From assembly GCA_030620095.1 (NCBI GenBank), contig JAUTXW010000214.1:1244001-1308000 (forward strand): a DNA stretch of 64,000 bases, written 5' to 3'. A program made the translations under genes and the position numbers. The stretch comes from Kuschelorhynchus macadamiae. Lineage: Eukaryota; Arthropoda; Insecta; Coleoptera; Curculionidae. Every line of letters starts with the position of its first letter. The first letter of the stretch is position 1. The notes beneath the pieces are model-generated. The model was not told where the DNA came from, ran no database searches, and saw only the letters and a program-made list of their open reading frames with translations. Of the stretch, positions 33,641 to 46,600 are shown one piece after another.

Positions 33641-33703
33641 TGTGGATTTTATTTGGATAAAATTAGTTTAGACCCTTTTACTCCATTTTTGGAAGATGAT
33701 ATA

Positions 33704-35789
33704 CAGGGTTTTTCATTATAATTTGCCACCTCCTTAAATCTTTTATTTCAAAAGATATAAAAAAGTGGTTAATACGAAAGTTGTAGGATTTCATCTGAAG
33801 ACTTGCACCACACTAAACTCAAAAACAAATGACTATCGGAAAATATAGAAATCACTATGAACTTTGTTATTTTAAATAGAACACCCTGTATATTTTTAAA
33901 TTTTAGATGCGCCTCATTGTCCTCTCTTCAAAAATATATAACATGTTTATATTTAGAACATTCGTTTTTGAGCTATTCACCTTCAATGGATCTAGATAGC
34001 CGTGAGTGGCCGTGGGTGCAATTCAGCCATTATGTGAATCACTCTAGCTATGAAATGTCAAATGAAACCAAAATTATTATTTTTGAATAAGAGTAATATA
34101 TTTTATTTACGTTTTACGTCAAATTAAAAATAATACCTAATAATAATGCTTTTCACTGAGGAAGAAAAAAAAAAATTCAGTTATACTACGCAAATCAAAA
34201 TAACGCATCAAGGGTAGTGCTTGAATACCTGGAACAAAATCCAGGGGTGCCATCTAGAAAGACAATATCATATATAGGAAAAAATTTTGTGGAAAGGAAA
34301 AACTTTTGCAGAAAGAAAAGAAGATCAAATGCAAATTTAGAGGAAGAGTTTAATATTTTATTATAATTTGAAGGTAATTTTCTATTTATTTAATAAACAT
34401 GAAGTTTAAAAGAATTATTTTTAAGAAAATCCACACCGGTCAATTCCCGACGTTTCAAGACTCACAGGCAAATCATGGAAAACAATTCATAGGATTTTGA
34501 AAAAATGGTTATCATTCCTATAAAATTAGGCCAGTGCAATATTTAACAGAAAATAATATAAATGAACGACTTCAATTTTGTCAAGAAATGCTCAGGAGAT
34601 TTCGAGAAGATGACCAACTTTTTAACAAAATTCTGTGGTCTGATGAAGCTACTTTCACTACGGCCGGGACGTTTAACAGAAAAAACACACATTTTTGGCC
34701 AACCCGAAATCCACATGTAATTGAAGAAAGGAAGAAACAAGGGCGTAAGTCGTTGCATCTGTGGTGCGGCATATTAGGAAAGCAAATTATTGGGCCAATT
34801 ATTTTGGAGGGTATTTTGACAGCTGAACGCTATTTAGATTTTTTAAATAACGAAATAGAGCGCCTTTTAGAGATACTTCCCATTCGTCAGTACACTAAAT
34901 TAATTTGACACCGAGATGGCGCACAGCCTCACAATGTCCAACCGATTACCAATTTTTAAACAATCGCTATGGTTTATGGATCACACCCCTAGATAATTTT
35001 TGTCGGGATACTTAAAAGATAAAATATACTTTAATAGGACTAATAATTTAGAAGAATTACGGCAAAAAATCGAGCAAGAATTAGTAATTTTAAACACCGA
35101 ATATCCCCTTCTTTGTTAGCAACGCTATTAATAGAATTCCAAAATTGCTTAAACAATGGGGGTGGTCATGTAAATAACTTATAATACAGATTTTATAAAT
35201 GTTGTTGTTATCTTTGTTTATTCACTAGCATTTGTATTTGTTGTTTGTTAATTACATATATTATGTTATACCAGAATAAACTAGTTGTTTTTTATAACGT
35301 TTAATATTTAATTTACTATAAATATATAAATTTAACGTAAAACGTACATAAAATATATTGTTTTTATTCAAAAAGAATAGGTAATTTTGGTTTCATTTGA
35401 CATTTCATGACTAGAGTGATTCACGAATCATAATGGCCGAATTGCACCCACGGCTATCTAGATCCAATAAAGTAAGTTAAGCACATCATAATGTGTTAAT
35501 TTGAAGGTGAATAGCTCAAAAACTACTGTTCTAAATATAGTCATGTTATATATTTTTGAAAAGAGGGCATTGAGGCGCATCTAAAAATTTAAAAATATAC
35601 AGGATGTTCCGTTTAAAATCACAAAGTTCATGGTGATTACTATACTTTCTGATAGTCATTTGTTTTTGATTTTAGCGATATCTAAATCTTCAGATGAAAT
35701 CCTATAACTTTTGTATTACCTAACTATTTTTTTGTATCTTTTGAAAAAAAATGATTCAAAGGGGTAGCAAATTATAAGGAAAAACCCTG
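33704..35789 (+). mobile_element. Mariner-type element with about 390-bp inverted repeats
   Basis: TA duplications lie at 33702-33703 and 35790-35791; the ends read CAGGGTTTTTCATTATAATT and its complement. The arms pair through about 33704-34090 and 35400-35789 with moderate divergence. The inner part carries a broken transposase. It inserted into the DUF7869-type relic. Confidence 0.8.
34147..34990 (+). pseudogene. Tc1/mariner (IS630-type) transposase, broken
   Basis: The N-terminus MLFTEEEKKKIQLYYANQNN starts at 34147 after frameshift correction; a helix-turn-helix-like part follows (VVLEYLEQNPGVPSRKTISY). The main open block 34534-34908 has LWSDEATFTTAGTFNRKNTH with the first catalytic Asp, then SLHLWCGILGKQIIGPIILE. 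The second block is reduced to HRDGAQPHN just after the stop at 34906. Third catalytic residue not found. Decayed. Confidence 0.75.
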
Positions 35790-35791
35790 TA

Positions 35792-36399
35792 CACAAAAAA
35801 GGTTCAAGAGAAGTTCAAGCTGCTGCGGATGTTACCATAAGTATGTCACCCGAATGTGGAGGCTTAAGCAGTGAAAAAAATTAGAAAAAAGTCAAAAAAG
35901 AAATAATTTAAAACAGCAATTCAAATTTGTTAATGCTGACTACAGACGGTTCTACGAAAAGATTTTAGAGGAAACTATAGATGATCCCAAGAAAAAAAGA
36001 GAAACTTGATTTTTATTACTTTTATTTACTTTTAAGTTACCTTTATAAAATTATTTTTTAACAAAAATCCTAAGTTAATAAAATACTCTTCATTTTCTAA
36101 ACATTCTATCCCTACGTTAAAATTAATTTGATTTAAAAATTAGATGAGAACTCTTTTATCCGCATTTTTGTGTACATAACTGCGTTACGTACACAAAAAT
36201 CTAATTTTTCCAGAGATGTTGGTTTTTATTGGTCGTTAGTATCAGGGTACACAAAAAAAATTCCTAAACTCATCTGATCTATAAGGTATAAGGCATTTAA
36301 ATCAAAAAACAAAACAAAAAGGTCACAATTTAAAACGCGTTTTATTGATTTACTCGAAATTTTAAAAATATGATATGACCCCTTTATCAACTTATGTCT
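35792..36399. other. Right flank of the DUF7869-type relic
   Basis: A plus-strand frame near 35925-36013 reads ADYRRFYEKILEETIDDPKK and stops; it may be the C-terminus of the relic. Near 36168-36205 GTGTACATAACTGCGTTACG with flanking ACACAAAA words forms a short inverted repeat. No other gene. Confidence 0.35.
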
Positions 36400-36873
36400 T
36401 CAGTTATTAATGACCAAATATAAAAATAATTAGATAATTGGAACCTGTGACGGTTCATACATAAAAGACTAGTGGATTTTATTAATCTGACAACACTATT
36501 TAAACACATCCGCAATATAATTCAACCACTACAAAGGACCATTTTACGGCAACAAAACTCTGGACATTAAAACGCCTGTACCATAATATCAGTAATATAC
36601 ATCTGGCATTCGCTCGTTCAGTTTTAACTATTGTAGCACTTCGCGAATATTGTATATTTACCGGTGCCTAGAACATGTTGCGTTATTAAAGAGAGGAAAT
36701 GTTACAAAGAATTTAATAACCGCCAAGTGGCAAAGTAAATTTCGTTTATGGCTCATCGTAACGCAGCATAAAAACTGAATAAACTACCTAGGTAATGAGG
36801 GCATTTCGCTGTTTAATAGTTTCGGTTAGCTTTTGCCTTGCGGAAATTCGAAAATGATGACATGTGCTTGAAG
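36400..36873 (-). mobile_element. Tc1-like relic, copy F, left part
   Basis: GAACCTGTGACGGTTCATAC (about 36440), CACTTCGCGAATATTG (about 36636), TTTTGCCTTGCGGAAATTC (about 36831). Interrupted by a hAT element at the 8-bp site GCTTGAAG. Confidence 0.65.
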
Positions 36874-39719
36874 TAGGGATGGCCAAAATTCTATAACGAA
36901 TCGATTCAGTTGAATCGATTCGATTAGCTAAAAACAAATCGATTCGATGCAATAATCGGGAAATTTGAATCGATTCGTGGAAAAAATCGAATCCATTCGA
37001 AAAATATCGAATCTATGTCCTCTAGGTTTGATCAATTGTGGTGTGGCAATAAATAAAATAGGTTTATTACTCTTAAAAGGTTTTATTATAATAAATGTAC
37101 GTAATTAACATAAATAGTTATAAATAAAAATAGTGCTAACTAACAAAACAGATAATAATAATAATAAACTAAACTCAACCAATAATTAATTCATTCTTGA
37201 CCCTTGACCTAGCCACTCTTCAATACTAAGTGATCCCAAGAATATTTGGCTAGAAAGTCGGTTAGGGTTTAACCTATTTTTATTCCTGTGTTAAATAATG
37301 GCCTGCCTGGGAAAATAACCTTTCGGATGGTACCGATGTAGCAACACATGGTAAATATTTAAATGCTATTTTCCAAAAACGAAGTGGATTTTCTGTTCTT
37401 TTTACAACAGGATGCTGCAAATAATGTTTAAGTTCCACAGGCAACTCATCACCACTTGCAATTGAGGATTTAGAACTTTGAGTTGATACCAATGAGTCAT
37501 GGTATGACCACAAACTTTCAGTGTCTGCTGAGGTTTTATTTTCAGTAACGATGATTTCTAAGTTAGTGTCATCTGATTTTTCTTCCTCAATAGCAACTGC
37601 TTTTACTGTTGAAGAAATAAATTTCAAACTTGAACTAAAAGCCAGTGGGTTGTTAAAATGAATGTTTTTATATCTGGTGTATAGAATAGTTGAGACTGCA
37701 CACAACTTTAAAAGTTCTACGTTTCTGAAACTTTTTTCTGTTTGTTCTACAATACTTTTTTTTAATTCGATTACAGGTTTCATGGTTGGGTTATATAGCT
37801 TTGGTCATACAATTTATTATCGAGATAACATTACCGCATGTAATATGATTACTTCCACATGACTGAACAGTTACGGCCTCTAATGGTTTTAATAATTTTG
37901 TCGTTTGTTTGGCAATTTCTAGCTCCTACTGCTACTGACAGTTTCGCTAAGCAAAATTAAACGATCTCTCATATGAAATGTCGAATTCCATCGCGTTGAT
38001 ACCTCTTGAATAAGTTTTAGGGTGGAATTTTCTAATCTTCCTTGAGTAACCTGTATCCGCCTAAGTTCGTCTGAAGCTGATACTGACTGCTTTGTAAATG
38101 TAACAATGCTTTTTATTTTTTTAATAACTTGCTTGATTATGTCACCTGAGAGATCTATAGCTTTAATTGGAATCAGATTTAAAGTGTGGGCAAAGCAAGA
38201 TAAGTGTTTCTCTTTGCCAAAAATGTCAGTTCCAGCTTTAACGATATTACTACCGTTGTCAGTTACCACTACATTTACTTTGTTTAGTTCGATATTCCAA
38301 GCTCTATAAATTTTCAAAATATTTTCTTGAATATAAAAGGTAGTGTGACTTTCAAACAATTGAAAAACACCAATAACTATCGACTTAAGTTCATATTCAG
38401 ACAAATTTAAAAAATGTGCTGTTAGACCTAAATAACTTATAGTGGTTTGAGTTTCAGTTCAAATGTCGGTAGTCAGTACAAAACCAGGTACATTTTTAAA
38501 CATATTTTTAGTAATGTTGCTTAAGTGTTCACATTTTTTGTCCATTAATCTAGTTATAGTTTCTCTAGAAGGTATTTTGTATAGGGGCTGTGTTGTTTCT
38601 GAAAAATATCTAAAGCCCTCTTTTTCAACAGTAGAAAAAGGTAATGCATCTTTTGCGATCATGTACAATAATCCATCGGTTATGTTATTGTGCTTTTGCC
38701 CTCCCTGTTCAAAAGACTTAATTCTTCAAAAAGCTTCATTAATTGGTAAAAGTTTTAATTTTTTTTTTGGCGCACCTATATCTAGGTCTAAAGAAGATGA
38801 TGACGAACCTTAAACTGAAGTTACCTCCTCTTCCACTGATTGTTTTCTTGGAATAGTCTCTAATGTACTGCTGCTATTTTTACCACTAGATTTCGGGTTA
38901 GGAAAAAAAGTTTTAATTGTTTGCACTTTAGATATCGATGGCATTACATCTATGTCTATGACTGTTTCTTTTAAACTGCCTAAACCACAGTCAGAGCCTC
39001 GGTCAGATCTAAACAAAAATAAATAACAAATAATCAGTTTGATTTGTAAATTTATAATAAATGTACATTAACTTACAGAACTGATGTTGTCTCCAAAGCT
39101 GTAGCTATTTTTATTCCATGTTTTCGGTTTAGATGATTCATAAGATTTGTTGTATTGACTGAATACTTTACAGTGGTATTACAATGTCTGCAACGAGCAG
39201 ATTTATTATTGTCACCATCATCACACAAAAAAATTTTCCAAACACTACTTGTTTTTTGAGGCATATTATACCGATCAGATACAATTAACACTATCTCGAG
39301 CTCACATGGTATATTGTATATTTGTCACAAACTCTCTAAAACCGCCCAAGAAATAAATAAATGCGAATATTGAGAACATGCGAACCGCAAAAAAGAATAA
39401 TTAAATGTTTCCAATTTTCACTAGAACGAGTGATTATCGAATCGGCGCGTGGCGCGGACACTGCCATCTCGTACGCGTAAGGTAAACCACGACATAACGT
39501 AAATATTTGTGGTGCGTTTACACCGAAGGCAATAAATCGGAACTGTTTTTTTATATTGCAGTATAAAAAATTTAATAAACTATTACTGTGTTAAAAGTTT
39601 TATGGTATTATGGTTAAGTAGACGTATTGTTTATCCATTCGATTTTTTGGCTAAAAGAATCGATTGGTCGAATCGATTTATAATTCCAGAATCGATTCGA
39701 TTCCTCCGATGCATCCCTA
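36874..39719 (-). mobile_element. hAT transposon (ZBED type) with perfect 8-bp duplication
   Basis: GCTTGAAG flanks both ends (36866-36873, 39720-39727). The ends are TAGGGATGGCC and GATGCATCCCTA, a short TAGGGATG inverted repeat. The left 130 bp and right 90 bp are packed with AATCGATTCGATT words in both orientations, typical hAT subterminal transposase sites. 2846 bp long; the transposase on the minus strand is broken. Confidence 0.9.
37196..39291 (-). pseudogene. hAT transposase (BED zinc finger, ZBED-like), frameshifted
   Basis: Pieces in order: BED finger at 39291-39073 (WKIFLCDDG, CRHCNTTVKYSV, HLNRKHG); linker at 39016-38810; 38668-38459 (LPFSTVEKEGFRYF; VPGFVLTTD with the first catalytic Asp); 38404-37919 (VVVTDNGSNIVKAG; CFAHTLNLI; STRWNSTFHM); 37783-37280 with the dimerisation motif VPSERLFSQAGHYLTQE. 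The frame is lost at that point, and the expected tail (NRLNPNRLSSQIFLGSLS) is found one base out of frame. At least four breaks. Confidence 0.82.
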
Positions 39720-39727
39720 GCTTGAAG

Positions 39728-40640
39728 AAGGAAATAGTTATTTTAAATCCCGTCAAAAATAATTAAAACCGACTCTCAAAAAAATTTAGAAATGTTAATA
39801 AAAACGGATTTTTAACATTTATACAGTAGACTATTAAGCTTTAAAATGACGTATAGTTAAAAAAATAATAATAAAAATGAGTTTAAAAAAGAAAATATTT
39901 GTTATAAATCGGTCTAAACGAAGTAGAACAAATATTGAACAAAAACCAAATATGTCCAACACAATTCAAATCTGGTGATAGTGGTGGAACACGATTTGCG
40001 AAATTCCATTCGTTTCTATAGCATTGTGGACTGTAGTAGCTCGGTAAGGGTCTGACATCATCAAGAAATAAAAATCTGGCCCAATAGCAGCATGAAAATT
40101 TGGTATAATGTGATTGATAACATGCTGTCTACATTATACTCAATATTTCGTTCGATATGTTGGAATCAACTAGTAAAATTTTGTTACGAGTCCAAGATGG
40201 CGGAACAAAATAGAGGTACAGATAAAATATTCGCAAAATAAAATAAAATAAATTAAAAATTCAAACAAATTGAAAAAATAATTTTCATTAAATGATCTTT
40301 ATTAAAAATTGTATAATAAATTGATTTCTTTAAGTAACTAACCATAATTGCTGATTTTAGGAAAGCGTCTGCATCAGCTGCTTTTGTCAGTTTTTCAATT
40401 AAATCTAGGCATATCCAAACTGGTTCGACTATTCCGTATGTCCGCATTCTGTATGCTATTTCTTTATATTCAGAATTAGAATGCACTATACGCGGCTTAA
40501 TTAATTTTTCTAGCGGAGGGTCTTTGGGTCAGAATAAACTATTGTGATTTTATGGCATAGACATAAACATTCTCAAGGCTTATTTATATCTAAAGTATAA
40601 CAAATCAAATCTAGACTATTCATGCTAATTCACAAAATTC
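39728..40640 (-). mobile_element. Tc1-like relic, copy F, right part
   Basis: Continues copy F after the hAT insertion (AAGCTTTAAAATGACGTATA near 39835; AAGCGTCTGCATCAGCTGC near 40363, cf. 4540). Confidence 0.6.
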
Positions 40641-40775
40641 TTTTAAAAAACAAATTCAAAGGTTTATTTCTTCTTTTTGTTATAAGCAAAGCTTCCTCGT
40701 TGCTCAAATACAAAACACTTTTACTTTCCCAATACTTCTCCAACAATAAATCTAGTTAGTCGAATGCAAGCTGGG
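40641..40775 (-). mobile_element. Tc1-like relic, copy G, part left of the palindrome
   Basis: AATCTAGTTAGTCGAATGC then AAGCTGGG lies just before the palindrome; the copy resumes at 56942 with GCGATTCGATTATAAAA. Joined, this equals the AACCTGTGACGGTTCGTTTA block of copies D and F, so it is an interrupted copy. 40770-40775 is the duplicated GCTGGG. Confidence 0.7.
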
Positions 40776-41345
40776 AGTAGTATAGCAGGGGCGGCCCTGG
40801 GACACCTCGATGGCATCTTGACCACCGATCGGTCCCAGGAGCTCTTCGGCTCACCTGCCTGCAAGAAGTGTTTACCTGTCACTTTTGTGCACCTGTCTTT
40901 TGCGTGACACCTGGTTTGCACAGGTAGGTGTGATTTTTGAAAAAAACTTCCAAGAAGCGAGCTTCGCGTCATCACAAGAGCCGAGCCTCGCCTCGCCGAA
41001 TTCCCAGAATTGTTTTTCTGTTAATTAAAATGAATATGTTCGACGTAAGACTAGAGGTCAGGTTCGCAGATAAGAAAAGGTCGAGTTCCGAGAATTGTTT
41101 TTCTGTTAATGTTCGACGTAAGACTAGAGGTCAGGTTCGCAGATAAGAAAAGGTCGAGGATGTAGATAAGGAGATGTTTGTGTAGTATTGAGATGAGCAA
41201 TGTTTGAATAAATACGTAAAATATTAGTTTTTGGAAAAATAGCGAGAATAGCTTGTTTTAATTTTCGACGACGTAAGACTAGAGGTCAGGTTCGCAGATA
41301 AGAAAAGGTCGAGGATGTAGATAAGGAGATGTTTGTGTAGTATTG
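40776..41345 (+). repeat. Outer terminal repeat, left, with subterminal units
   Basis: Contains a GC-rich tip with short internal inverted words (CACCTGTC...GACACCTGG...CACAGGTAGGTG, 40857-40930), then AGAATTGTTTTTCTGTTAAT, and three copies of a roughly 44-bp unit beginning GACGTAAGACTAGAGGTCAG (41042, 41110, 41269). Mirror at 56366-56935. Confidence 0.8.
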
Positions 41346-41680
41346 AGATGAGCAATAATAATGTTTTAATAAATAATATTTGTTTCGAATAATAGCTTAT
41401 ACCAGGTGATTAAAAATATGTATAGCACACATAATTAATATATACGTAAGCCTTCTATAAATGAATACAATTTTTATGCCAAAGATGTAATTGTTCAGTT
41501 GAAAAAAATATTAATAAACACTTAAAACATAGAGTAAAGTTATTAAAATTTTGTGATCCTTGTTTAGCGAATTATGTATTTGGTGTAAATAGTATTAGGT
41601 CTATGATTTTAATGTCAAAATAGAACAGTGCAAAAATATGCAAATTAAAATGTAAAAAAAAAACTACTACGGTTTATTTT

Positions 41681-42205
41681 ATGTGTTGTTGGTTTTACTT
41701 AGTGGGTCTCGTAATTCGAACTATGGCAGGAGAAAATTCAATTTTGTGTCTTGATATCCAGAGATTTAATTGTGCCTCTGGATTTATTCCAAAAGAACTA
41801 GCTGTGTATGATGGAACACGTTGTTCAAATTTTCTTTTCAAACCACCATATGACAAAAGCATGTTAAAAGGCCAGGATTTAAAAACGATATCTTATCTCG
41901 AAAACTCATATCATGGTCTAATATGGGAGTCTGGTTTAGTAGACTTGAACGAAATAGCAAATATCTTAGAACATGCGATGAAAAGATTTGATGCTCCCAA
42001 AATATACGTCAAAGGAGATGAAAAGGTGAATTTTCAAAGAAAATTTATAAGTGCGGAAAAAATTTGGAGAGTGAACCGAAGCTAAACAAGTTTAAGAAAG
42101 TTCCCGAATGTCACTTTCACAAGGATCCATATGGCACTACTTGGCATTGTGCATTATCAAACACCAAGTTGTTATATGGTTATAAATACTGTTTTTTTTT
42201 TGTTT
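41681..42205 (+). pseudogene. Polinton-associated exonuclease-like ORF, left arm
   Basis: Mirror copy of 55506-56030; see there. The first frame is 41681-42085; the conserved tail FKKVPECHFHKDPYGTTWHC continues one frame over to about 42205. Confidence 0.6.
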
Positions 42206-42276
42206 AAAGATCAATAAATTATTTGTAGAAAACATGGAAATAAAACGTATATGAAAAAAATATTTATTTTATTAAG

Positions 42277-42474
42277 TCACTCTACATTATTTTTATCTAT
42301 CCAACTATTATACTTATCACTGAAACCTAACCATTTTACGAATACTCTATTGTTTTTACGTTTTAACACTTTTTCAACTAAATAAATGTCTGGATATTTA
42401 ACTTTTTGCAATTGAAGTTCATAGAATCCTTCTTTAATGTCTTGTTTTTCTGCATCTTGAAGTAGGTATGTCAC
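42277..42474 (-). pseudogene. Integrase C-terminal chromodomain fragment, left arm
   Basis: Identical in sequence to 55237-55434 of the right arm. Confidence 0.75.
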
Positions 42475-42750
42475 TGGATTTGTAAGTTAAACTTTTTTTA
42501 ATATAAATTCGGTTTGGATTTATAAAAATTTGCACTTATAGTGTGTTATTAGTATAGGTTTTTAATATAAAAAAACATAACATATTTTAATATTTTATTT
42601 AATATTATCAGATGATCTGAAACCTTTATTTCCCCCTAATGTCCCAAAAAGAATACTGTTAGTCGATACAAAAGTGCAATTAATAGATTTTTTTGATGAT
42701 GATTTGTGCAATTTTTTCTGATTTACAAATTTTAGATGCGATGCAATTAA

Positions 42751-43040
42751 TAGATTTTTTTTGATGATGATTTGTGCAATTTTGTCTGATTTACAAATTT
42801 TAGATGTGATATTTGAATGATTAAATAAAACTATAAATACATTCTTGATCAATGATGTCCGCTCCGACGTCGATTCCATATTTGGCCCGATCTTGAATGG
42901 ATTTCAGCGTAGAATCCTTGTGGTATTTCAATTTGTATGCCTGTGTCAATTTTTGATGATGGTTCAATGGTGTGGTCTTCTACGCTGAAAAGATCGAATC
43001 CAGCCGCTTCAGAGGTAAATTGTCTAGGAGCTAGAGCCTC
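42751..43040 (-). pseudogene. dUTPase relic, left arm
   Basis: Mirror copy of 54671-54960; the same frameshifts are present in both arms, so the decay preceded, or was copied with, the duplication. Confidence 0.75.
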
Positions 43041-43124
43041 TGGGTGTGTTTTTTCTTAATTTAATCTGAAAAAAAAGTAAATTTAGTTATTATATGAAGT
43101 AAATATTGGTATTCAACAAATTTA

Positions 43125-43466
43125 TTAATTTAATGCCTGCCTGGATAGTTGGTTTTGTTGTTGTTGTTGATGATGAGACTGATGTTTTATTCGTTCTAAT
43201 CTACGAAATTCCCTTTTTACACTTTTTGAAGCACCTATCGGACTTTGTCGCAGTACCAAATGGTTGGATACGTAACGGATAGGATCATAAGTTTCGAATG
43301 TTCCATCTTCATCCCAGCTATAATCAACCAATTGTGATGATGATGGCACTGCTGTTGTTGTTGTTGTTGTTGTTGTTGGTGCTGTTGTCAACGATGACGA
43401 CGACGACGACGACGACGACGACGATGATGATGGTGCATCAAAAAGTTTGGTTCTTGGTGTAGTCAT
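43125..43466 (-). CDS. Ser/Thr-rich 113-aa ORF, left arm
   Basis: Mirror copy of 54245-54586, identical in sequence. Confidence 0.45.
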   Translation of the reverse strand: MTTPRTKLFDAPSSSSSSSSSSSSSLTTAPTTTTTTTTAVPSSSQLVDYSWDEDGTFETYDPIRYVSNHLVLRQSPIGASKSVKREFRRLERIKHQSHHQQQQQNQLSRQALN

Positions 43467-43696
43467 TCTTTTTTGATTTATTCTAAAAAAAAAAAAATTA
43501 AAAAAATAGTAATTTTTTTGTATATCCTGTTTATTATGATATTTTTTGATATATTTAATTTTTTAGAATATAACCTTTTAATATTGTGGTTTACTTTTTG
43601 TTCTAGGTGCTTTATTCGAAACAGATAATAGATCAATTAGAAAAATTAAAAACATGAATATTGTTTTTTTATTAGGTAAATTTTAGTTTTAAGGAA

Positions 43697-46600
43697 ATCA
43701 CCATGGTAAAGTATCTGTATATTTGTAATTGACGATTCTTTTATCGTCGTAAGGATTTAGAGCAACTTTTGTCTGATTAAATGTATAAACTTTATGTAAT
43801 TTTGATACAATCATTTTTTGATTAACATTATTACAATTATTATTAAAAATACGTTGATAATAGTCATCAAAAGTTATAGTTTTAAGTGCAGTTTTATTAA
43901 TTCCCTTTGCTTTTTTATAATGTTATAATTTTGAATAAAATTATCAGTTTCTTTTCAATCTATTCCTTGATTTTTCATTTTTTTATATCTTTTCTAATTC
44001 CATTTGTGTTTTATATACTTTTATGGAATACGTTTTAGATTTAAGACCTATAAATTCTAACATAATTGTTCCAAAATTTGCTCCAAATCTACCATTTATG
44101 TTTGCGTACGTTTTCTATGGTTTTTCCAAAGAATGCATTATTTAATAACTTAAAAAAAAAGTTTCAAAATCGTTTTTACTTTCTTTTCGTAAATTTGTAT
44201 TTAAATCAAAGTGTTTTTTTTAACCAACATGATTGATCAAATTTTAATACTTTATCTATCTCTATAAGTTTTAATCCTAATTGTAAAGCTTGTTTTAAAT
44301 TTCGATAATGAATTACATTTTTTTTTTTAATAAAAAATGTAGTTAGCAATTTTGGAAGTTTTGATTTTGGTGGACATAAATGTTCCGGACAAAGTGTTAA
44401 ATCTTTATGTAATTGAAAAAAGTTCTCTAGGATATTCTATATCAACTTCAAATATATATCCAATGGCGCTATCGTCAGCAATATTTAAAATAATATTAGG
44501 TGTAAAATTATTTGGATTACTCCATTTAAAATTTTTTGAGGTAATGGTAAACTCATTGCTGCACCATATGAATTATTAACATCAAAATACATTAAATAAG
44601 ATTGAGTTAATTTTGAATCGTAAGATGTTTCCATATATTTATTATTAGCTTTACCATATCTATTCGAACATTGAGATATACCTCCTCGAATACCTCTTTC
44701 GATAATAAAAGCATGTCAATGTCAGTTAGTAGTAGTTCTAATTCGATACCTTGTGACAAAACAATTTGATAAGTTAAACCTGGAACTGTATAGGTCCACA
44801 ATGCATCTAGTTCGTATGTTGTTAGACACATGTCTCTAAAGTTTTCAAAAATATCAGCCAAAAGTAAAAAACGTCAGTTTTAAGGTATAATTCTGCATAT
44901 TCTTGTAAATTGTTGATATTAAAAGTATTCCAAAAACGGTTTGAGCAAAACAATATTCAACTTGTGACATTTTTACCACTAATGGAACTATAAAAAGATT
45001 CTATTTTCGGTAATGTTGTGTCTTTTAATTTTTCCCAACAATCTAAATATCCATATGGAAAAAACTCCTTTACGTGATAGTAATTCAAATTCGTTATTTG
45101 ATGTATAAAAACTCTTAAGACTATTTTTTTACCATTAGGTAAATAAGAGGATAAATTGTTAATACTGGAAGACATAAATCTATAAGAATCCAGAAATCTA
45201 AAATTAATATTTGGATTTTCTATATATTTTGTAAAAGAAATATATCTTTCTTTATTAATGGGTAATAAAATAATTTTTTCCCTTTACATTAAGAAATAAC
45301 TATCGTAGCCGGAGAGAGATTGTGGAATAATACAAGTGTCATGGGGTCAGTTTCGCAGATAACAAAAGGTCAAGATGATTACAAGATGAATGAGTAGCAC
45401 CACGAGCCATTAAATGCAATCTTTTCCTGTAAATATTTTAAAATATGATAAAGAACTATTATATTTAAAATAATATGTAATGCTGAAAGCTTTATGTTCT
45501 TGATATATTGTAGTAGTAGTAGTAGTAGACTTTGAATTAATTGTGTTTGGATTTTTTCTCTAAAATACTTTCTAAATCAGCATAAATTGCAAAAGAAACT
45601 CTTTGTTTAAATTTAAAATTTGTAAATTTTAAAATATTGTTATCTTCAGATGGTTAAGTTATTTTGGTTTTATTCGTAGTTTTACAACAAATTAAATGTT
45701 TTTAAAGATTTTCTTCAGTGATTTAAACATCTTTCACTAAACCATTTTTTGTGACTTATATTTCCCATTTGTTGGTTTAATACACGTAATAGATCTTTAA
45801 TTAAAGCAAAATGATATATATTTGTATAGTTATTTTCATCATTAAAATAATCCATTTTATTATTACAAGGAATCATTAAAAAATTTATTTTTGGAGAATA
45901 ATTTTATTGACTTGAACACAGTGGAACAATTTGAGATTGTTTTTTTAGTGAAAATGTTAATTAATAATTTATTTAATATTTAAAATTTTAATATATTTTT
46001 AATGCATATGGGAAATTCAATGTTATCATACTTTAATACCTCACTAAAATGAGGGTAAGATGATGTTCTGTGTATATTTTTGTTTTTTTTATCACTTACT
46101 GGATATAAAGCACATACAATTGACCATAAAAATAATATTGATCATTATTTTTAATGTTAATAATTCCTTTGTATTTTTAAGAAATTGAGGTATTTCTGTG
46201 TAAGTTGGAAGGTCAACATTTATAGGGGTAAAATTATTTATATTTACTTTTAAATGTAAAATTTCATATAACGCACAACCAGAATCACTTCCTTGAAATT
46301 CTGCCAATTTTTTTAAAATTTTATTTTTCACATTTTCAGTATACCAATTTCTTTTAGAGCAGTATTATTGTCAATAATTTCGTTATTTGTAGAAAAATGT
46401 TTTTATATCAGTTTCCAAATTATGTGGTTTAATAAACATTGCGGAAAATATAATATTAACTTTTGATAGATTTTTTTTAATTCCTTTTTTTATCTGAATT
46501 GAAAAACTTTTGTATGCTTTATTTAAAAAAATTGTTGGATCTTTAATATTTAAGTTTATAATAGCACCTGTTCGTATTCGTTCCTGAAAACACGATTCAA

